Below the pieces are notes generated by a model. That model did no database searches, was not told the origin of the DNA, and saw only the letters and a program-made list of their open reading frames with translations. Of a DNA stretch of 64,000 bases, positions 16,594-34,700 are shown in pieces (positions within the stretch are counted from its first letter, which is position 1; each line of letters opens with the position of its first letter). Source of the DNA: Clavelina lepadiformis (lineage: Eukaryota > Chordata > Ascidiacea > Aplousobranchia > Clavelinidae). The stretch spans positions 188,501 through 252,500 of the forward strand of contig NC_135241.1 of the NCBI RefSeq assembly GCF_947623445.1. Direction: 5' to 3'. A program made the position numbers and the translations under genes.

Positions 16594-17497
16594 CGTCATT
16601 CCATTCATTGTCTTCCACTGCCAATTAATTATGACCTAATTAATTGCGTTTTTGTAAACTTTTGCCACGTCATTTGTTTTCGAAAACTTTTGTCGTTTCA
16701 CTTTCGTGTCGGGGTATTCACCTACTTCAGATAATTTTTCTGCCGAGCGCATTTAGTGTCAATGCCACCATAAAACTATCTGTCCGGGGTCATTTCGTCC
16801 AGTCGTTTGCGATTATGACGTCAATGAACAAGTTTTTTATGAGTCACAAGCACGCTTCAGTGACGTTATGAGTTACATTGTGTCAATAAAATGACGAAAA
16901 GTTTAATTCCAAATTTCGCTTTCCGTGGCAGATTAGATCAATTATCATGAATAGCAATTACTAGTTCCAGGTCTTTTGGTCTTCATTTGTTGTCCAATGA
17001 AAGCGTTGAATTTGCAATAAAGCCGCCATTTATACCAGTATTTGTCTTGATTAAAAGAATTAACTTCGTATCACTTCTTCATCTTGAACATCCCCTGTGT
17101 GAATGTCTCTAATTTCGAGCCCTGCCATCTCATGTGGCGAACTTTGTGTCGAGTTCACGCTTGCAGGTCAAACGAGTTTGTTTGTAATTTTGCAGTTTTT
17201 AAGCTAAAATGGATTTCTTTTTGCCATAAAATAATTTTTAATTTTCAACCATGCTGTGCAATTAGAGACAGCCGAAGATTTTCAAAATATATCGATTGAA
17301 ACGTTCCTTGCTAGGATTTTTTGAAGCAGAATCATCAAGTCGATGATTGCCACGCCGTTGTTGTGATGCCTCTGGGCAGGTTACGGACGATCGAGGTCGA
17401 GGTCGGTGGATATGACGAACAATTTCAAACTCGATCAAGCAACAATAATTCTAAAGCACATCGAGATGGACATGGACATCAAAAGCTCGGTAACCGG

Positions 17498-17885
17498 CAG
17501 GCTTGTCCATGGGAATGGGATTCCCATGGGAAATGTCCCATGGGATGGGATGGGACAGCACGAATTGCAATTCCCATGGCATTGAAAATTTGCTAAATGA
17601 GCACAGTGACTCGGAATATGAGTACCAATGATAATAAATTGTCATAGATAGACAACTTTTCTGAACTTTAAAGTTAACAAAGTCAATAAATTTTGTCGTT
17701 TTGTATCTCTCTTTGTACATGTAGTCAATTCTAATAGACATTAGACTTAAATTTCCATAAATTTAATAACATTTATTGAATTGTATTTTGATGGGATGGC
17801 ATGGGATGGGATGGGATGGGACAGGCATGAATTGCTATGGGATGGGATGGGATGGGACAGAAAAAATGTCCCATGGACAAGCCTG
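17498..17885. mobile_element. hAT-type MITE with TGGGA repeats
   Basis: A 388-bp element with ends CAGGCTTGTCCATGGG and CCCATGGACAAGCCTG, perfect inverted repeats. A perfect 8-bp target duplication gtaaccgg lies at 17490-17497 and 17886-17893. The subterminal DNA is made of GGGAT/TGGGA tandem units in both halves. There is no transposase. It sits inside copy 3 of the GCGATGAG repeat. Confidence 0.92.
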
Positions 17886-17886
17886 G

Positions 17887-17950
17887 TAACCGGGGCTCAA
17901 GCGATGAGAAATCACCACCGAGTTTAAGTCGTGCAAAGACTTTCTCAGTC
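17887..17950. repeat. GCGATGAG repeat family, copy 3 (right part)
   Basis: After the MITE the sequence resumes with gtaaccggggctcaagcgat, then gagaaatcaccaccgagtttaag and gcaaagactttct, matching 7216-7277. The left part of this copy ends at 17497. Confidence 0.6.
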
Positions 17951-20900
17951 TGAGGATAAAGGTTATGATATTAAATTTGCATATTCTAATAAATTAGCCC
18001 ATTTGTGTCAGTGCAATTTAACAGAGGGCTTGGCTACAAATTCGGAAACACTCTGCTACTGGCGCATAGACGCCTATACCGTGCTTGAGTTCACTCGGAA
18101 CCCCGTCTGGTCAGTTTTCATACCGGATGACCAGTAGTAACCTCAAACATTATGACTGCACTAAGCCATGTGTTGCAGCACAATGGATTAGAGTTTAACG
18201 TCACATTTGGTCAAAGTGAAGAAGTATCGAGCATTGCTTCCACTCATGTTGTTCATTACTTCCAACTTTTCCGAGAATGTTCTGGTTAAAATTTAATGCA
18301 ATGGCAAAGATGTTGAGTTGATCCACCAACCAACCCCTGTGCCCGATCGCCCCAAATTTACCCCCACAACAGCAGCAAATCTCTTATTAAAGATATTTTC
18401 CCATCTGCAGCATTAGCGCCAAGTCACAACACGGTCTACAGAGCAAAGTAAATATTTTTACTGCATTCTAGCAATTCTTCAATTATTACGTCACTATAGC
18501 AACAGGCATTTGAAAGCTTAAATACGCGCTAAAAGTTATCGATTAGAAGCGCGGATAAATATCGCGTTTCATTTAAAATGAGCGGGGAGTTGATCTTAAA
18601 TGAAAGAATAGTTTCCATCAAAGCAACCGGAGAAGGATTTTCAACAATATGAAGTTGTCGATCATCTTCAGCGGATCTCGCGAAACATCTCCTCAGATGT
18701 CGATGAACGCTCATCCAGAGAAGACGATTTTGTGCGATGCCTCCCACAATACTTTGCCTCCACCGTTACTTTATAACAGAGAACCGGCCTTGATAATGAA
18801 CTTTTTTTCAGGGGGGCTCTTCAACAAGGAGGGAATATTTCGAAATCTCCCAAACAAATGTTCGATCGCGCTTCAGAGAAAAGTTTTATTTGAAATAACG
18901 CTCTAGAATCCCGCCATGTTAAGGTCTGTGTAACATCACTGCGCTCTCAAAAGTCAAACACGACGTACATAAAACCTATGTCATCGTTTCAAGGGAAAGT
19001 TGGCATAGAAAAATGTCATGTTTATGTGACGTCAAAATAACGTTTTTTCAAATGTTCCGCCCAGGCGGGATGTCGCAGCAAAATAAAAAGTGAACTTTTT
19101 AAAGTTTTGTCTCAAAAACATTCAAACGCTCGTGATTGGTCGCTTCTGCTTCAAATTGATTTCAATTGTTTGGTCACAGACTCGCCCGCTCCGGACAAGA
19201 TTTTCGTTTCGATAATTAATTCTCGGCCTATGTTTATCCCCTCAACCTGTGGACCCGTTAATTGCTCTTTGACGTCATAAAGCTTTAGTTTCGACCCGGT
19301 ATGACGTCATTAAAAGGCCTAAATCACTGGAGTCTGATGAAAGGTTCTCGCATGACTGAGCACGTTCCAAAGAGTCGAAATGAACTCTATTCCATTCCAT
19401 CAACTTCGTTTAAGATGACTCAAACGTGACGTAATAATCAACATAAAAGCGTCAGAGTGATTTGATGGATTTCTGCCGTCTCCGAAAGCGATGAATTGAA
19501 AAGAAATTCTCAGAACATCTGTCGCGCTTATTGCAAAAGTGATTCAACTTTAAGCCTCATTGCTAGATTGTCAACTTTGAAAACTTGGTTATCTTTGATC
19601 GAGAAATGTGTTGGCGATTCCCCCCACCTCGTCGATATAATAATCGTATAACACAAGTCAAGTTTGTTTTCGAGCGATCGCTGATTCGTCGTCGATAGAA
19701 ATCTCCCGAGCTCACGCTGAAACGTCCAAACCTTGTCAACTCTCGCTATGACGCGCGTACCGCGTGTGCGTGCACTGCGCATGCGCTCTTTATGTTTCTA
19801 TAATTAACACGCACGACCTCGCGCAAGCTTTGTTAATCGGCGTCTGACGTCAGAGGCATTGATACACGCGCGTCAGAGCCGAGTGTGACTGGCATTTGCT
19901 GGTTGTGCTGGTCAAGGTAGGGCTGCCTGGTCGCCGCTTGTCTCGCAAGTTCACTCAGATTTTTCTTTGAAAGTCGGATTCAGTCGCTTGCAAGCTTTCT
20001 CCGCTGAAATGTGCTGGTTTGCTGATAGGGTGGCTGGTAACTAGTTGATGACAACTAACTAGTTATAGCAGACAAAAGACATTCTATTAAACAGGATTTG
20101 GTGTGGTCTGGTTCATACAAGTTGCGCCAGGCTTAGACGTATAACCAGGGTTGCCATCAGCCTGGACTCAAAAATAAGTGACTCTTAAACGAAAGAAGAA
20201 TACTACGTTAAGCAGCGCACAACAGGAGAAGGCAATCAATGTTCCTAATAAAAACGAGACACTATTTGCGTGTTCTTAATTTTGGTATCTCTTTCATACA
20301 AAGTGGTCACTAAAGGTGTAGAAACTCCCAAAGTAGGAGCCTCTGCCTTAAATCTAAGACAAAAGTAAGGACGCGAGTGAGAATAAGGACAAATGTTAGA
20401 AATAAGCGCGGGATGGTCCCGGCTTATGATGTTGAAGACAGGCTGAGGTCGCAGCTGTGTTTAGGTTTGCCATCTTACAACCTTCATGTCACGAAGCAGG
20501 AAAGAAAAATTTGCTGATTGTAAGAAACCTTCTCGCGATCCTTTAACACGTCACAGAGCACGCGATTTTCTATCGATTCCGCCGAGCTGTAAAACATCGG
20601 TTTTGTCGAAGGTCGGAATTAGAACCAGGTTTCAGCGATTATATACTTCTTTGACGTAGCGCCTGCTGACAGGTTTGAAACGAATATCGGTTAATACGTC
20701 ATAACAAGACATTTGTGAGGTAACAATCTCGTTTTTTATTGCGCCTCGTGGCACGTGATGACAGATGTTATCAGAAACATTCTTATGACGTAATAATCAC
20801 ATCGCTTGTAGGAAATTACTTGACAAGGAGATTGTTTAATATTCGCGCGGTTTGAAAACAGGTTTTGCTGAAGACGGATCGAACAAAAGTGCGATATCAT

Positions 20901-21279
20901 GTTGACGTAATAAAAGGAGTTGATTCAGCAGAACAAAATAAACAAATGTATTGGATGTCTATGGAAACTTGTACAATGACAACAACTCGACTTCGCTAAG
21001 CGCCTTCTGACGTAACTCACTGCGATTGTGACGTAGACTAACGTGTATTGTTGTTGATCTGTTCTTGCGAGAAACAGGCGTGACTTGAAATGATCAAACG
21101 AGTAAAATGTTCTTAAAGTTTTACTTCTTTACCCGAAAGCTGGCTCGTGTGTCTAACGAGATAACACAATTTGTTTGTGACCTCATAAAGAACGCCTGAA
21201 CCGGTATTTCTGTATTTACGTCATGATACATTTTCAGTGAGCAATTTGATGATTTTGATTTTCGTTCCAGATTAAGTGA

Positions 21280-26558
<5,279 letters not shown>

Positions 26559-27060
26559 AAGACCTGCTACAAACATTTGTGCTCAGTACAAAAATCTCCG
26601 CCTGGATGTTTACGTATTTATATTTTAGCACTGTGACGTCGCTCTGGCAGTGACCGAACAATCACCTTTATTTATGACGTCATCGCGCAATGTCATTCTA
26701 CTCTACTGTGATGTTACAATATTATTTTCTCTCGATTTTGCCGACCTGATGTACGCGGTGCTTTGTGCTCCATGCTGCGACCTCTTATCGCCTGTCAACA
26801 ACGTAACTTGTGCCAAAACCTGGACGACAACAACGAGTGTTTATTGGATGTCTATTCACACTGTTACAACACATGAAAATATTCTGGATCGAGACTCATC
26901 GTTCATTGTTGCCGAGTGAAATGAGCGCAGTATTAATAAAAGCCTTGCCATAGCATATTGTGAGCGTTTAGCTTTCTACTCGGGTAAATTCTTAAGCAAA
27001 ATTCTTGGGCTCCACACCCTGAACTCCCCAAATTTGTCCACATGGTGGCCCCAGTTATCA
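26559..27060. other. Shared 3' region of SIK and the zinc-finger gene
   Basis: Tail-to-tail spacer of 502 bases. An AATAAA for the kinase is at 26935-26940. On the minus strand AATAAA motifs occur near 26838 and 26665, so the two 3' UTRs may overlap. One TGACGTCA is at about 26674. No coding sequence seen. Confidence 0.5.
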
Positions 27061-28699
27061 TCATGATTCAGCAATTCTCTTCTTTTTGAGGTTAAATGAG
27101 TTCAAGTGCCTTCTTATGGTGTGTCGCTTCACCTCATCTTTCGTGGAAGCCCTGCAAAGATGAGAAAGTTAACATCGACAAGCATTAACACAAACATCTT
27201 ATAACCAGAGCCGGATTACCAACTGACGAGCCCAAGACAAATCTTTGGCGGAACCTTGGTTGTTCATTGTCATATAAATTTAAACTGTTTTACAAATCAA
27301 CTAACACTAGTTTAACTCGCAGAAGGTTTCCTGAAAATTTCTCCAATTTCACAAAAAGCTCAGATAAAGAGATAATACCAAAAAATGAAAGGTTTTCAGC
27401 TGAATAGAACTTGAAATCAACTCGTGCTACTGCCAGCGCATTGCTCACCCAAATCCACACAGTCCGCAGTTGAAGGCGTTGCTAATCTTGTCATGCTCCT
27501 CGATCGTGTGACAGTGAAGTTTAAGTTCGTTGTCAGCAGCAAAACTACAAAACGAGCAAGTCCATGGCAGTTTGCGTTGATGTGAGAACAACTTGTGGTG
27601 TTTCATCACCGAAACCGAGTCAGCCGTGTAGCCACACCTCTCACAGACGAGACTAGAAGATAAACAAAGAAATTCATCCACTTGGTAACAGAGTTGTAAA
27701 CAAGTCAAAATACTCATCTTGTCATTATCTAGTTTGAATCGAATCAACCTTAAGTCTGACTCATGTTACGACAAAGTCATTTAATTCATTAAGTGTGCAG
27801 ACATCACATAACGCACTGTGTCAGTTAAGTTAAAATTCAGTGCTCTATTTCCAGTTTAGCATAATTTATTAAAGAAACGGCCCAATTTCTTATGTAAGCC
27901 ACAAATATTTGCCACAAAGTTTCTCGAACTTGACTGAAATTAAGGCAATGACAAAATCACAACGTTCTCTAATGTACCTTGGTAGAATGATGGAGTGCTT
28001 CATCTGTTGATGTCGATTCAACAAACGCTTAGACACAGTTTTATATTTGCACTTCTCACACTCCAATGTCTTTATTGTAAGATGTTGCTTCCTGCATGTT
28101 CGTAAAGATATTGACAAATTTATCCCTCGGTTGGTTGAATTTACCCCAAAGTAAGAACCACTATTCTAACAGTTGTAAAGAAATTACACAACCATGAATG
28201 TTGGCACACTTAGATATGGTTGAAATAAGGAGAAAAGGGCAAAGCTTACATGATGTGTTGTCGCACGTGCGCGGTGTTTCTTGTCGCATAACCACAGTGG
28301 GTGCATTTGATTTTGGGTCGATCCTTCTTCTTCTCTGAAACATACAAAGAAAATAAACAACAGATTCTGACATCACAAAGGTGCCATTTTTCTCACCTGG
28401 TCTTTTCCCAGGCACCACATTATCATCATTTATTGATTCAATATCAACAAAAGCACTTTCTTCGTAATCTGATCGACAATAACAAATTAGTTACAAATAC
28501 GGTGTAGTTAGTTAACACTCCGGGGTGATCGGTGCATCGATGAGCCAAGACAATGAGCGCAGCGTTCCACTTAATTAAAATTTTTCATCAGTGCACAGGT
28601 CTACAACTTAGGAGAAATAATTTTGAAAAAATGTCAAAACTAGTTTGTACCAGGAAATTTTCTTTTCTTCCGAATGCGCTTGCTGCTTTCTGCAGCCAT
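27061..28699 (-). CDS. C2H2 zinc-finger protein, five fingers
   Basis: Six exons: 28699-28651, 28468-28397, 28334-28250, 28091-27978, 27652-27449, 27151-27061; 204 aa, all phases agree. The start MAAESSKRIRKKRKF gives a short basic, NLS-like N terminus, followed by an acidic stretch and then five C2H2 fingers in tandem. Their cysteine pairs read CTHC, CEKC, CERC, CSFC and CGLC; each finger has a 12-residue loop and an H-x4-H-type ending. The linkers are not the TGEKP type, so this is not a KRAB-like array; spacing of this kind occurs in REST- or ZFX-like factors. A nuclear nucleic-acid-binding role is likely, but no orthologue is recognised. It is convergent with the kinase gene, and its promoter lies in the spacer to the right. 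Confidence 0.85.
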
Positions 28700-28784
28700 T
28701 TTTAGAATTAATAATTTAAAGATTCCTGAATAAGATGTAAAGGACTGTAAATGTTTCTTAAATAACAAAATTATTTAAGTATAG

Positions 28785-28860
28785 AAGATGACTATTTCCT
28801 TCTGAGTAGGTAATGCAGCTGCCCATTGTAAAAGATAGGTGGTTAGATTAGTGAAATAGG
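28785..28860. repeat. Dispersed repeat, second copy
   Basis: Matches 300-400 in order: gatgactattt, gtaggta, gcagc, taaaagataggtggttaga. It lacks the tandem duplication seen in the other copy. Confidence 0.45.
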
Positions 28861-29439
28861 CGATGGGCATGATTGTAACAACATAACGTAAGTTAACAAG
28901 CAAGGTTAAAACATCTTTTATTTAGTATCCTGCATTGCGACAATAACATTTTCTTTTCACTTCAAAATTAAATAAAGAAATGTAGTATGTGCCGTGTAGG
29001 CTTTTTGAAAGTTTTTTTGCAAAAAAAGTAAACTATGAAAACGTAATGCTTCAAATGGTTTTTGCTTGACAATATTACACTTTTTTATCTCATAGAGCTT
29101 TGGTTAAAACTACAAAGGCACAGGTGAGTAAAAATTTCAAAAAGCGGGGCAAGACTATATCTGGAATTGTGAGATTTGTATTTAAACGTCAGTTTTCACA
29201 ACAACTTTGGTTACCATAAGAGCAGCTTCACAATTCAGCAAAATATTTAGCTTATGTGCAGTTTCATGAAGATAGATTTAAGAACAAAAGACACTGATAT
29301 AAAAAGCTTTACAGTATACAAAAATCAAAGTGACTATTTCACCGGCCGAAGTTCGCTTATCGAAGTTGCTGAATCATAATACGGTGACCAGCAGGTTTTC
29401 ACTGATGGGTTTATCAATAAGTGGATAAGGAGAAGAAAG

Positions 29440-29540
29440 CAGGGGGCTGCAGGGGCTGTAGGGGTTAATGATGGGGCTCGCGTAATGATGCGGTTAATGA
29501 GGTCCCGGGTTCGAATTTTGCCATTGTTTGACTTTTTGTT
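29440..29540 (+). repeat. Possible tRNA-derived SINE head
   Basis: The stretch gtcccgggttcgaattttgc fits the RNA polymerase III B box (GGTTCGANNCC-like), and about 40 bases upstream taggggttaatgatgggg could be a weak A box. No clear tRNA fold or poly(A) tail was found, so this is only a candidate. Confidence 0.3.
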
Positions 29541-31739
29541 TTTGTCTAAATCTGTTTTTGATCTAATTTAATCACGAGAAGTGAGAGTTTGGGTCGGAGG
29601 TCATAAGTTTTAAATTAATTTAGACTTTGGAAAAAAATTGTGAATGTTCCAGTAGAAGTCTAAAAATTGCAGCTTTCCTTGGATTGAATTCTTATCAAAT
29701 TTTTTGGGCAAATGTGAAAAGTTTGTTGAAATCGAATCGGGTTTTAACATATAATGATCACAAGACAAAGATGTCGACATTGTGTTAACTTGTTTTCTAT
29801 CGAATCTTAATTGATAAAACATCACATTGAGTCGTGGAAGCAAAATAACAACATGTTCTCGACCGGGTTACAGTAGAATTATAATAAATACATCGAGTGT
29901 TAATCCATTGCAATATACAACTGCACGAGTTAGCAGAGGGAAACGCTGTTAAGGAGGTTGCTTAGGGAAATGAGATATTACGACATGTTCTGGGAAGCTT
30001 ATATCTTGTGAGTAATGCAAACATAGTTACTGAGGTCAAACAAATTTAATGTTTGTTTCACTGTCAATTTGCTATTTGTCATATATCTATACGTCATGAC
30101 TTCAATTTGCAGCCTAACTTAGTACAGTACAGCAGTAATCACTAATCAAGACTGCATTTTTTGTCGATATTGGGGAACATATTACCCGCGCACAACCAGG
30201 CTGAAATCTCAACCGAGCAAACTAATTCGCGTCTCGGCCTCAATATATCATATGTTCGCCGTGGTTTTGTATTTCTGTCTAGTTTCTTCTGATGCTACTC
30301 AACTGGAACTTGAGGAAGTACGGCAAAAAAGTCTTCCACAAGGAAATATATCGGAAGTAGTGGGTCGTATTCGCGCAATTTTGTTCCGAAACTGATATGG
30401 AAATTGGTCAACCGCGCATTACAAAAGTACGTAATTTATGAAAGTAAGTGGCCGGCCGCCGTTTACCAAGGTAATAAAATACCAATTGTGTAACCGGCTA
30501 GCCATTTACCGAAGTAGCTTTTCCAAATTCGGAAGACAGCAGATGAAATGGACGCTGCCAACTAAAATAACCTTCTAATAACCTTCGTAAGTTACATCAC
30601 TATCGTCTGACTGCAGGCCAACGATCCAATTTTTGCAAGAAGGGGACTTCACACGCCTTTAAATAATATACATGTATATTTTGCCTGCAGACATAAGCCA
30701 CACAAAGTATATATGTGTATAAGTTGGCTATATAAGGGTTGTTGAGCTGTTGCTGGTACACTACTGCAGCTAACTTGATAATATTTTATTGGCGAATAAC
30801 ATGTGCCGAAGCACAGGCGTCACTTGACGTAGAGAGAAGTCTCAAAACATCGTCTTTATGCTTCTTGTCACAAGACGAGTGCGAAATGTGAACAGGGAAT
30901 GAAGAGAAAAAAACAATAATTCTTTGAGCAAATATAGGTGGTGGACCGAATAAGTGAGCCTAAATATAAACTGCGACTCCAATTCTAAAACATAAGGCAC
31001 AAAAAAAATTTCGATTCTTTCCGCGATTTATTGGAAAATCCCGCCCTTCGTGACCGACCAAGTGCTGAACGTTCTGCAGGTAAAGTCAATAGACAGCTTC
31101 TATTTCAAACGGCAAACATTATGACGTAGAAACTTTAAGCCTTTTACTTCACGCTTCGCTGATTTTGGAACAACACGCGGTGTGGTGTTAACAAACCTGT
31201 TTTTTTCGACCGAATAGCTTGTGTGTGAGATTGAGGTTACTTGGGCGCAATAACAAGAGCAGGGCCAACCTATGGTTGTTGACGTCTCACTTTGCAGAGA
31301 AGGTTTTTCCATCGATAAAAGACGATGATTCCTCAAATCACTTTAAACAACGGTGCAAAGATGCCCGTTCTCGCGCTTGGCACGTCAAAGATGTGTGGAG
31401 ACGAAGTGCATGGCGCAATAGCAGCGGCGATAGACAGCGGGTACCGCCATATTGACTGCGCGCATGTGTACGGGAATGAAAAGCAGGTTGGGGAGGCGAT
31501 ACAGGCCAAGATCAACGATGGAAGTGTGACGAGAGAAGAACTTTTCATTACAGGAAAACTTTGGAGCTCTTTCAATCGGCCAGAACACATGGAGAAGGCG
31601 ATAGATCGGTCCCTCAGGAACATGCAGATGGAATATTTCGACCTGTACCTCATCCACTGGCCCATCACACTCGTTCACTGCGGATTTGAGAAGCTGATCC
31701 CGCTTGACTAAACCGGAAAAAAGATAATTGACAAAGATG

Positions 31740-34700
31740 CCCAGATAGCACGTCGCTCGAGGGCCGACGTCGAGCCGCTAGCTTGCTTTTGGCGGCCCAC
31801 AAACGATAATCGCTGAAGGGCCAACTTCGTTTTGTCCAGCGGGCCTAGGTCGGGTAGGGAGCAACAAAATCTTTGTCGGACCTCGGTCGGCGAGTTAGCT
31901 ACGATCTCCTACGAGCCGACTTTGGGCCTACCAACAATCACTAACACACAGGGTTTTTATGCAGTTCAGCAAAAAGTTTATTTTTTCAAATTTGAAAGTT
32001 CTACCAGCAAACACAATATTTTATTATAATCACTATCATCATCCGCTATCATCACTTGTAGAAGATGAGTCGAAATTCATGAAATACAATTGTCTGTGCG
32101 TGGCTTCATCTTTCCGCTCTTTATCTAAAACATTTTTGTAATGAACTATATTGCATAATGTTTCTTTACTATCTACAAAATTAAAAATGCAAAGTAAAAC
32201 GTTCTGCAATACATGATATGAACATCACACACGCATGCCACACAGCTTACCCATTTTGTTCTTCATTCTTTTTAGCCGTCCCCCTTCCCTATCACTAGCA
32301 TTTTTTAACCATTTCTTGATCTCGCAGATACTCTCTGCTTCCTTAATACCCGATTTCTTGGCAGCATCTAAAGTATAATGACATAAAAACAAAATATTGG
32401 AGTAAACATCATCGACAGATAGGCCTAATAGTAAATAACACTCACAATACATCTTAAAACAATTAAGAAGCGGTAAGCAACCTAAAAAATCAAAACATGA
32501 CTTAGCAAAACCATCAACACTCAATTTTGACTTATTCACCTATAACAGCTTTTGCGAGTTGTGATGAATGCATTCCTGTCTTATGACCCTTTCCCATCCA
32601 ATTACAATTGGTTGCCAGTTCACAGGTCAACAATTTGCTCAACATCATGCTGATAACATCTTTTGCTGTTATGCCACCTATTGTTTCTAGATAGGAAATC
32701 TGAAAAAAATCCTGATAAGAATCAATTGTTTGGCGGCATTATGTTACTGGTTACATGTCATGCTTTTACATGGAAGCATTATCAAAGTTGAAAAAAATGT
32801 CAACGTAGTCCCCCATAGCAATTAGATAAAAGAGATGAAAATACTCAATATTCATGTTATTATTTAATTATCAGTAACTTGCATATTAACCTACATGTTG
32901 CACTTACAGAAACATGCGCTTGTGATTTCTCTGCTAGCAGTGATTCCACCCTATCAAAATCCTCAAATGAATCTATCGGCAAGTTGAAGTGTTCCACCGA
33001 AGAAGTGGACGGTATCTGCCCTTCCACAAATTGGCGATGAAGAGACTGGAGCATTACACTGTTTTGTTTTACTTGTCCCTAAATTCTTTCAAGTAAGAGA
33101 ATAGTAGATGGTCTCTCACTGTTCAAATATTTGCGCAACATCACCAAGAGCTTGTGACACATGATAATTGGTAGCCCACCAAAGAGTTTTACAAAACCAC
33201 TTTTACTTTACTCCTTTTTACATGCAATTATTCCGGGAAAATTTATTTAGTTCTGTACAACTTAAACTTACCGTTCTGTGGGCAATTGATGTGACGCACT
33301 TGCCTGTACATCAGTTTCTTGAGAAGTCACAGAACTGCAAAAAACATGAAGTGTGTATTGTTAGTATTAAATACATCATTTAGTGAAATACGCATGTTAT
33401 AATGGTCTGATACGGGCACGACAAATAAAGATTGCAGTTAGTACAGTACTGGAAATATTGCATGTCAAATTTGTTTACCTTGCAACTAAAATGGGTGTTG
33501 AAAAAGAAGTATTTGCACTGCCAAAACAAAGAAATTGGTAGCATAGCTTATCACTTCTACTTGAAGATAAAATACTTTCATTTTTTTACCTTGAACATTA
33601 ATGTAAAGATTGATAACTTTTATATGTAGCCCATAACTTATTTAAAAAATTACATATTATTTATAATAACAGCAATATCGAGAATAATGTATACCTTCTT
33701 TCCTGGGTGTTAGGCATTTCTGGAACAACAGGTGGTGGTGTTGAATGTTGTAAAAACAATTTTTTCCTTTTGGGTTTGGATTGGTCTGATTCCCAGTGGT
33801 TACTGCAGTAAATATGTTCACTAATGTGCAAATCACTACTTTAGACAGTCATAACATGTATAATAATAATTAATCAGGTAATTTATCAAGCATTTGCACT
33901 TTGTTTATTTCATCATCCAAGGTCAATTCTGTTTACTTTACCTGGCATCATTGTCAGAATTTGAATCTTCAAGTCGAGATGGAGGTCGAATTCTGATAAA
34001 AAATATGTATATGTTTTTGTTTCAACAAAATATTTGAAAAATGTGCGAGTTTGAATACTTCATTACAAATAAATTATGTAATTGTAATTGTACGTTGGTC
34101 TGAATTATCATTAACATCAAAGTCAATGTTCTGCGAAACAGAACGATTACCGGTACATGTAGATATTGCAGATATACTTTCTGTAGTACTATTTGATTGT
34201 AATACAGCAACCGGATCCGATCTTTCTTCATCGCTTTGCTGGAAAAATATGTTATGCCGTTCAGCTCGTGCTGCAGCATGCCGACGCAGGGTTCTATCGG
34301 AAACTATACTGGTATGCATGTTTTGTGCTGAAGCCATGGTTAACCTAAAAACATGACACTTTTATTAGTCAAACTAGAAACTATTATACATTACAAGTGC
34401 AAAATTACACACCTTAATTCTATTTTACACAAGTTCCAGAGAGACTCAAAATACACATGAGGGGGCTTTTTTATCCTCCGTCTAAAATACATGTTTCGCT
34501 CATGATAAAGTTACAAAACTTGGCAGTCTTGGACACCTAGCCTAGGTTTATTATTGGACCTCTTCAGATATTGACTTTGCTTGCATGACTTAGTACGTAT
34601 TTCTTTCTTATAGGGCACATTTTATTTCGAGATTTTGCCTCATTCGAAATTTGGTGGATGTCTTTTATATGCCAAATGGTTTGAAATATAGGCTATACTT

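Larger units (their letters stand above)
28700..31324. other. Zinc-finger to AKR spacer
   Basis: About 2.6 kb with no gene I can support. It includes a second copy of the left-end repeat (28785-28860), a possible tRNA-derived SINE (29440-29540), and a 48-codon frame at 30252-30395 that begins with a signal-peptide-like stretch. Confidence 0.5.

Noticed and set aside
17498-17885. TGGGA stretches as a simple minisatellite
   Set aside because: They lie symmetrically between perfect inverted ends with an 8-bp duplication, so the unit is a MITE.
20140-20470. Possible MITE beginning cagggttgccatc
   Set aside because: A similar word at 20465 is in direct, not inverted, orientation, and no target duplication could be found.
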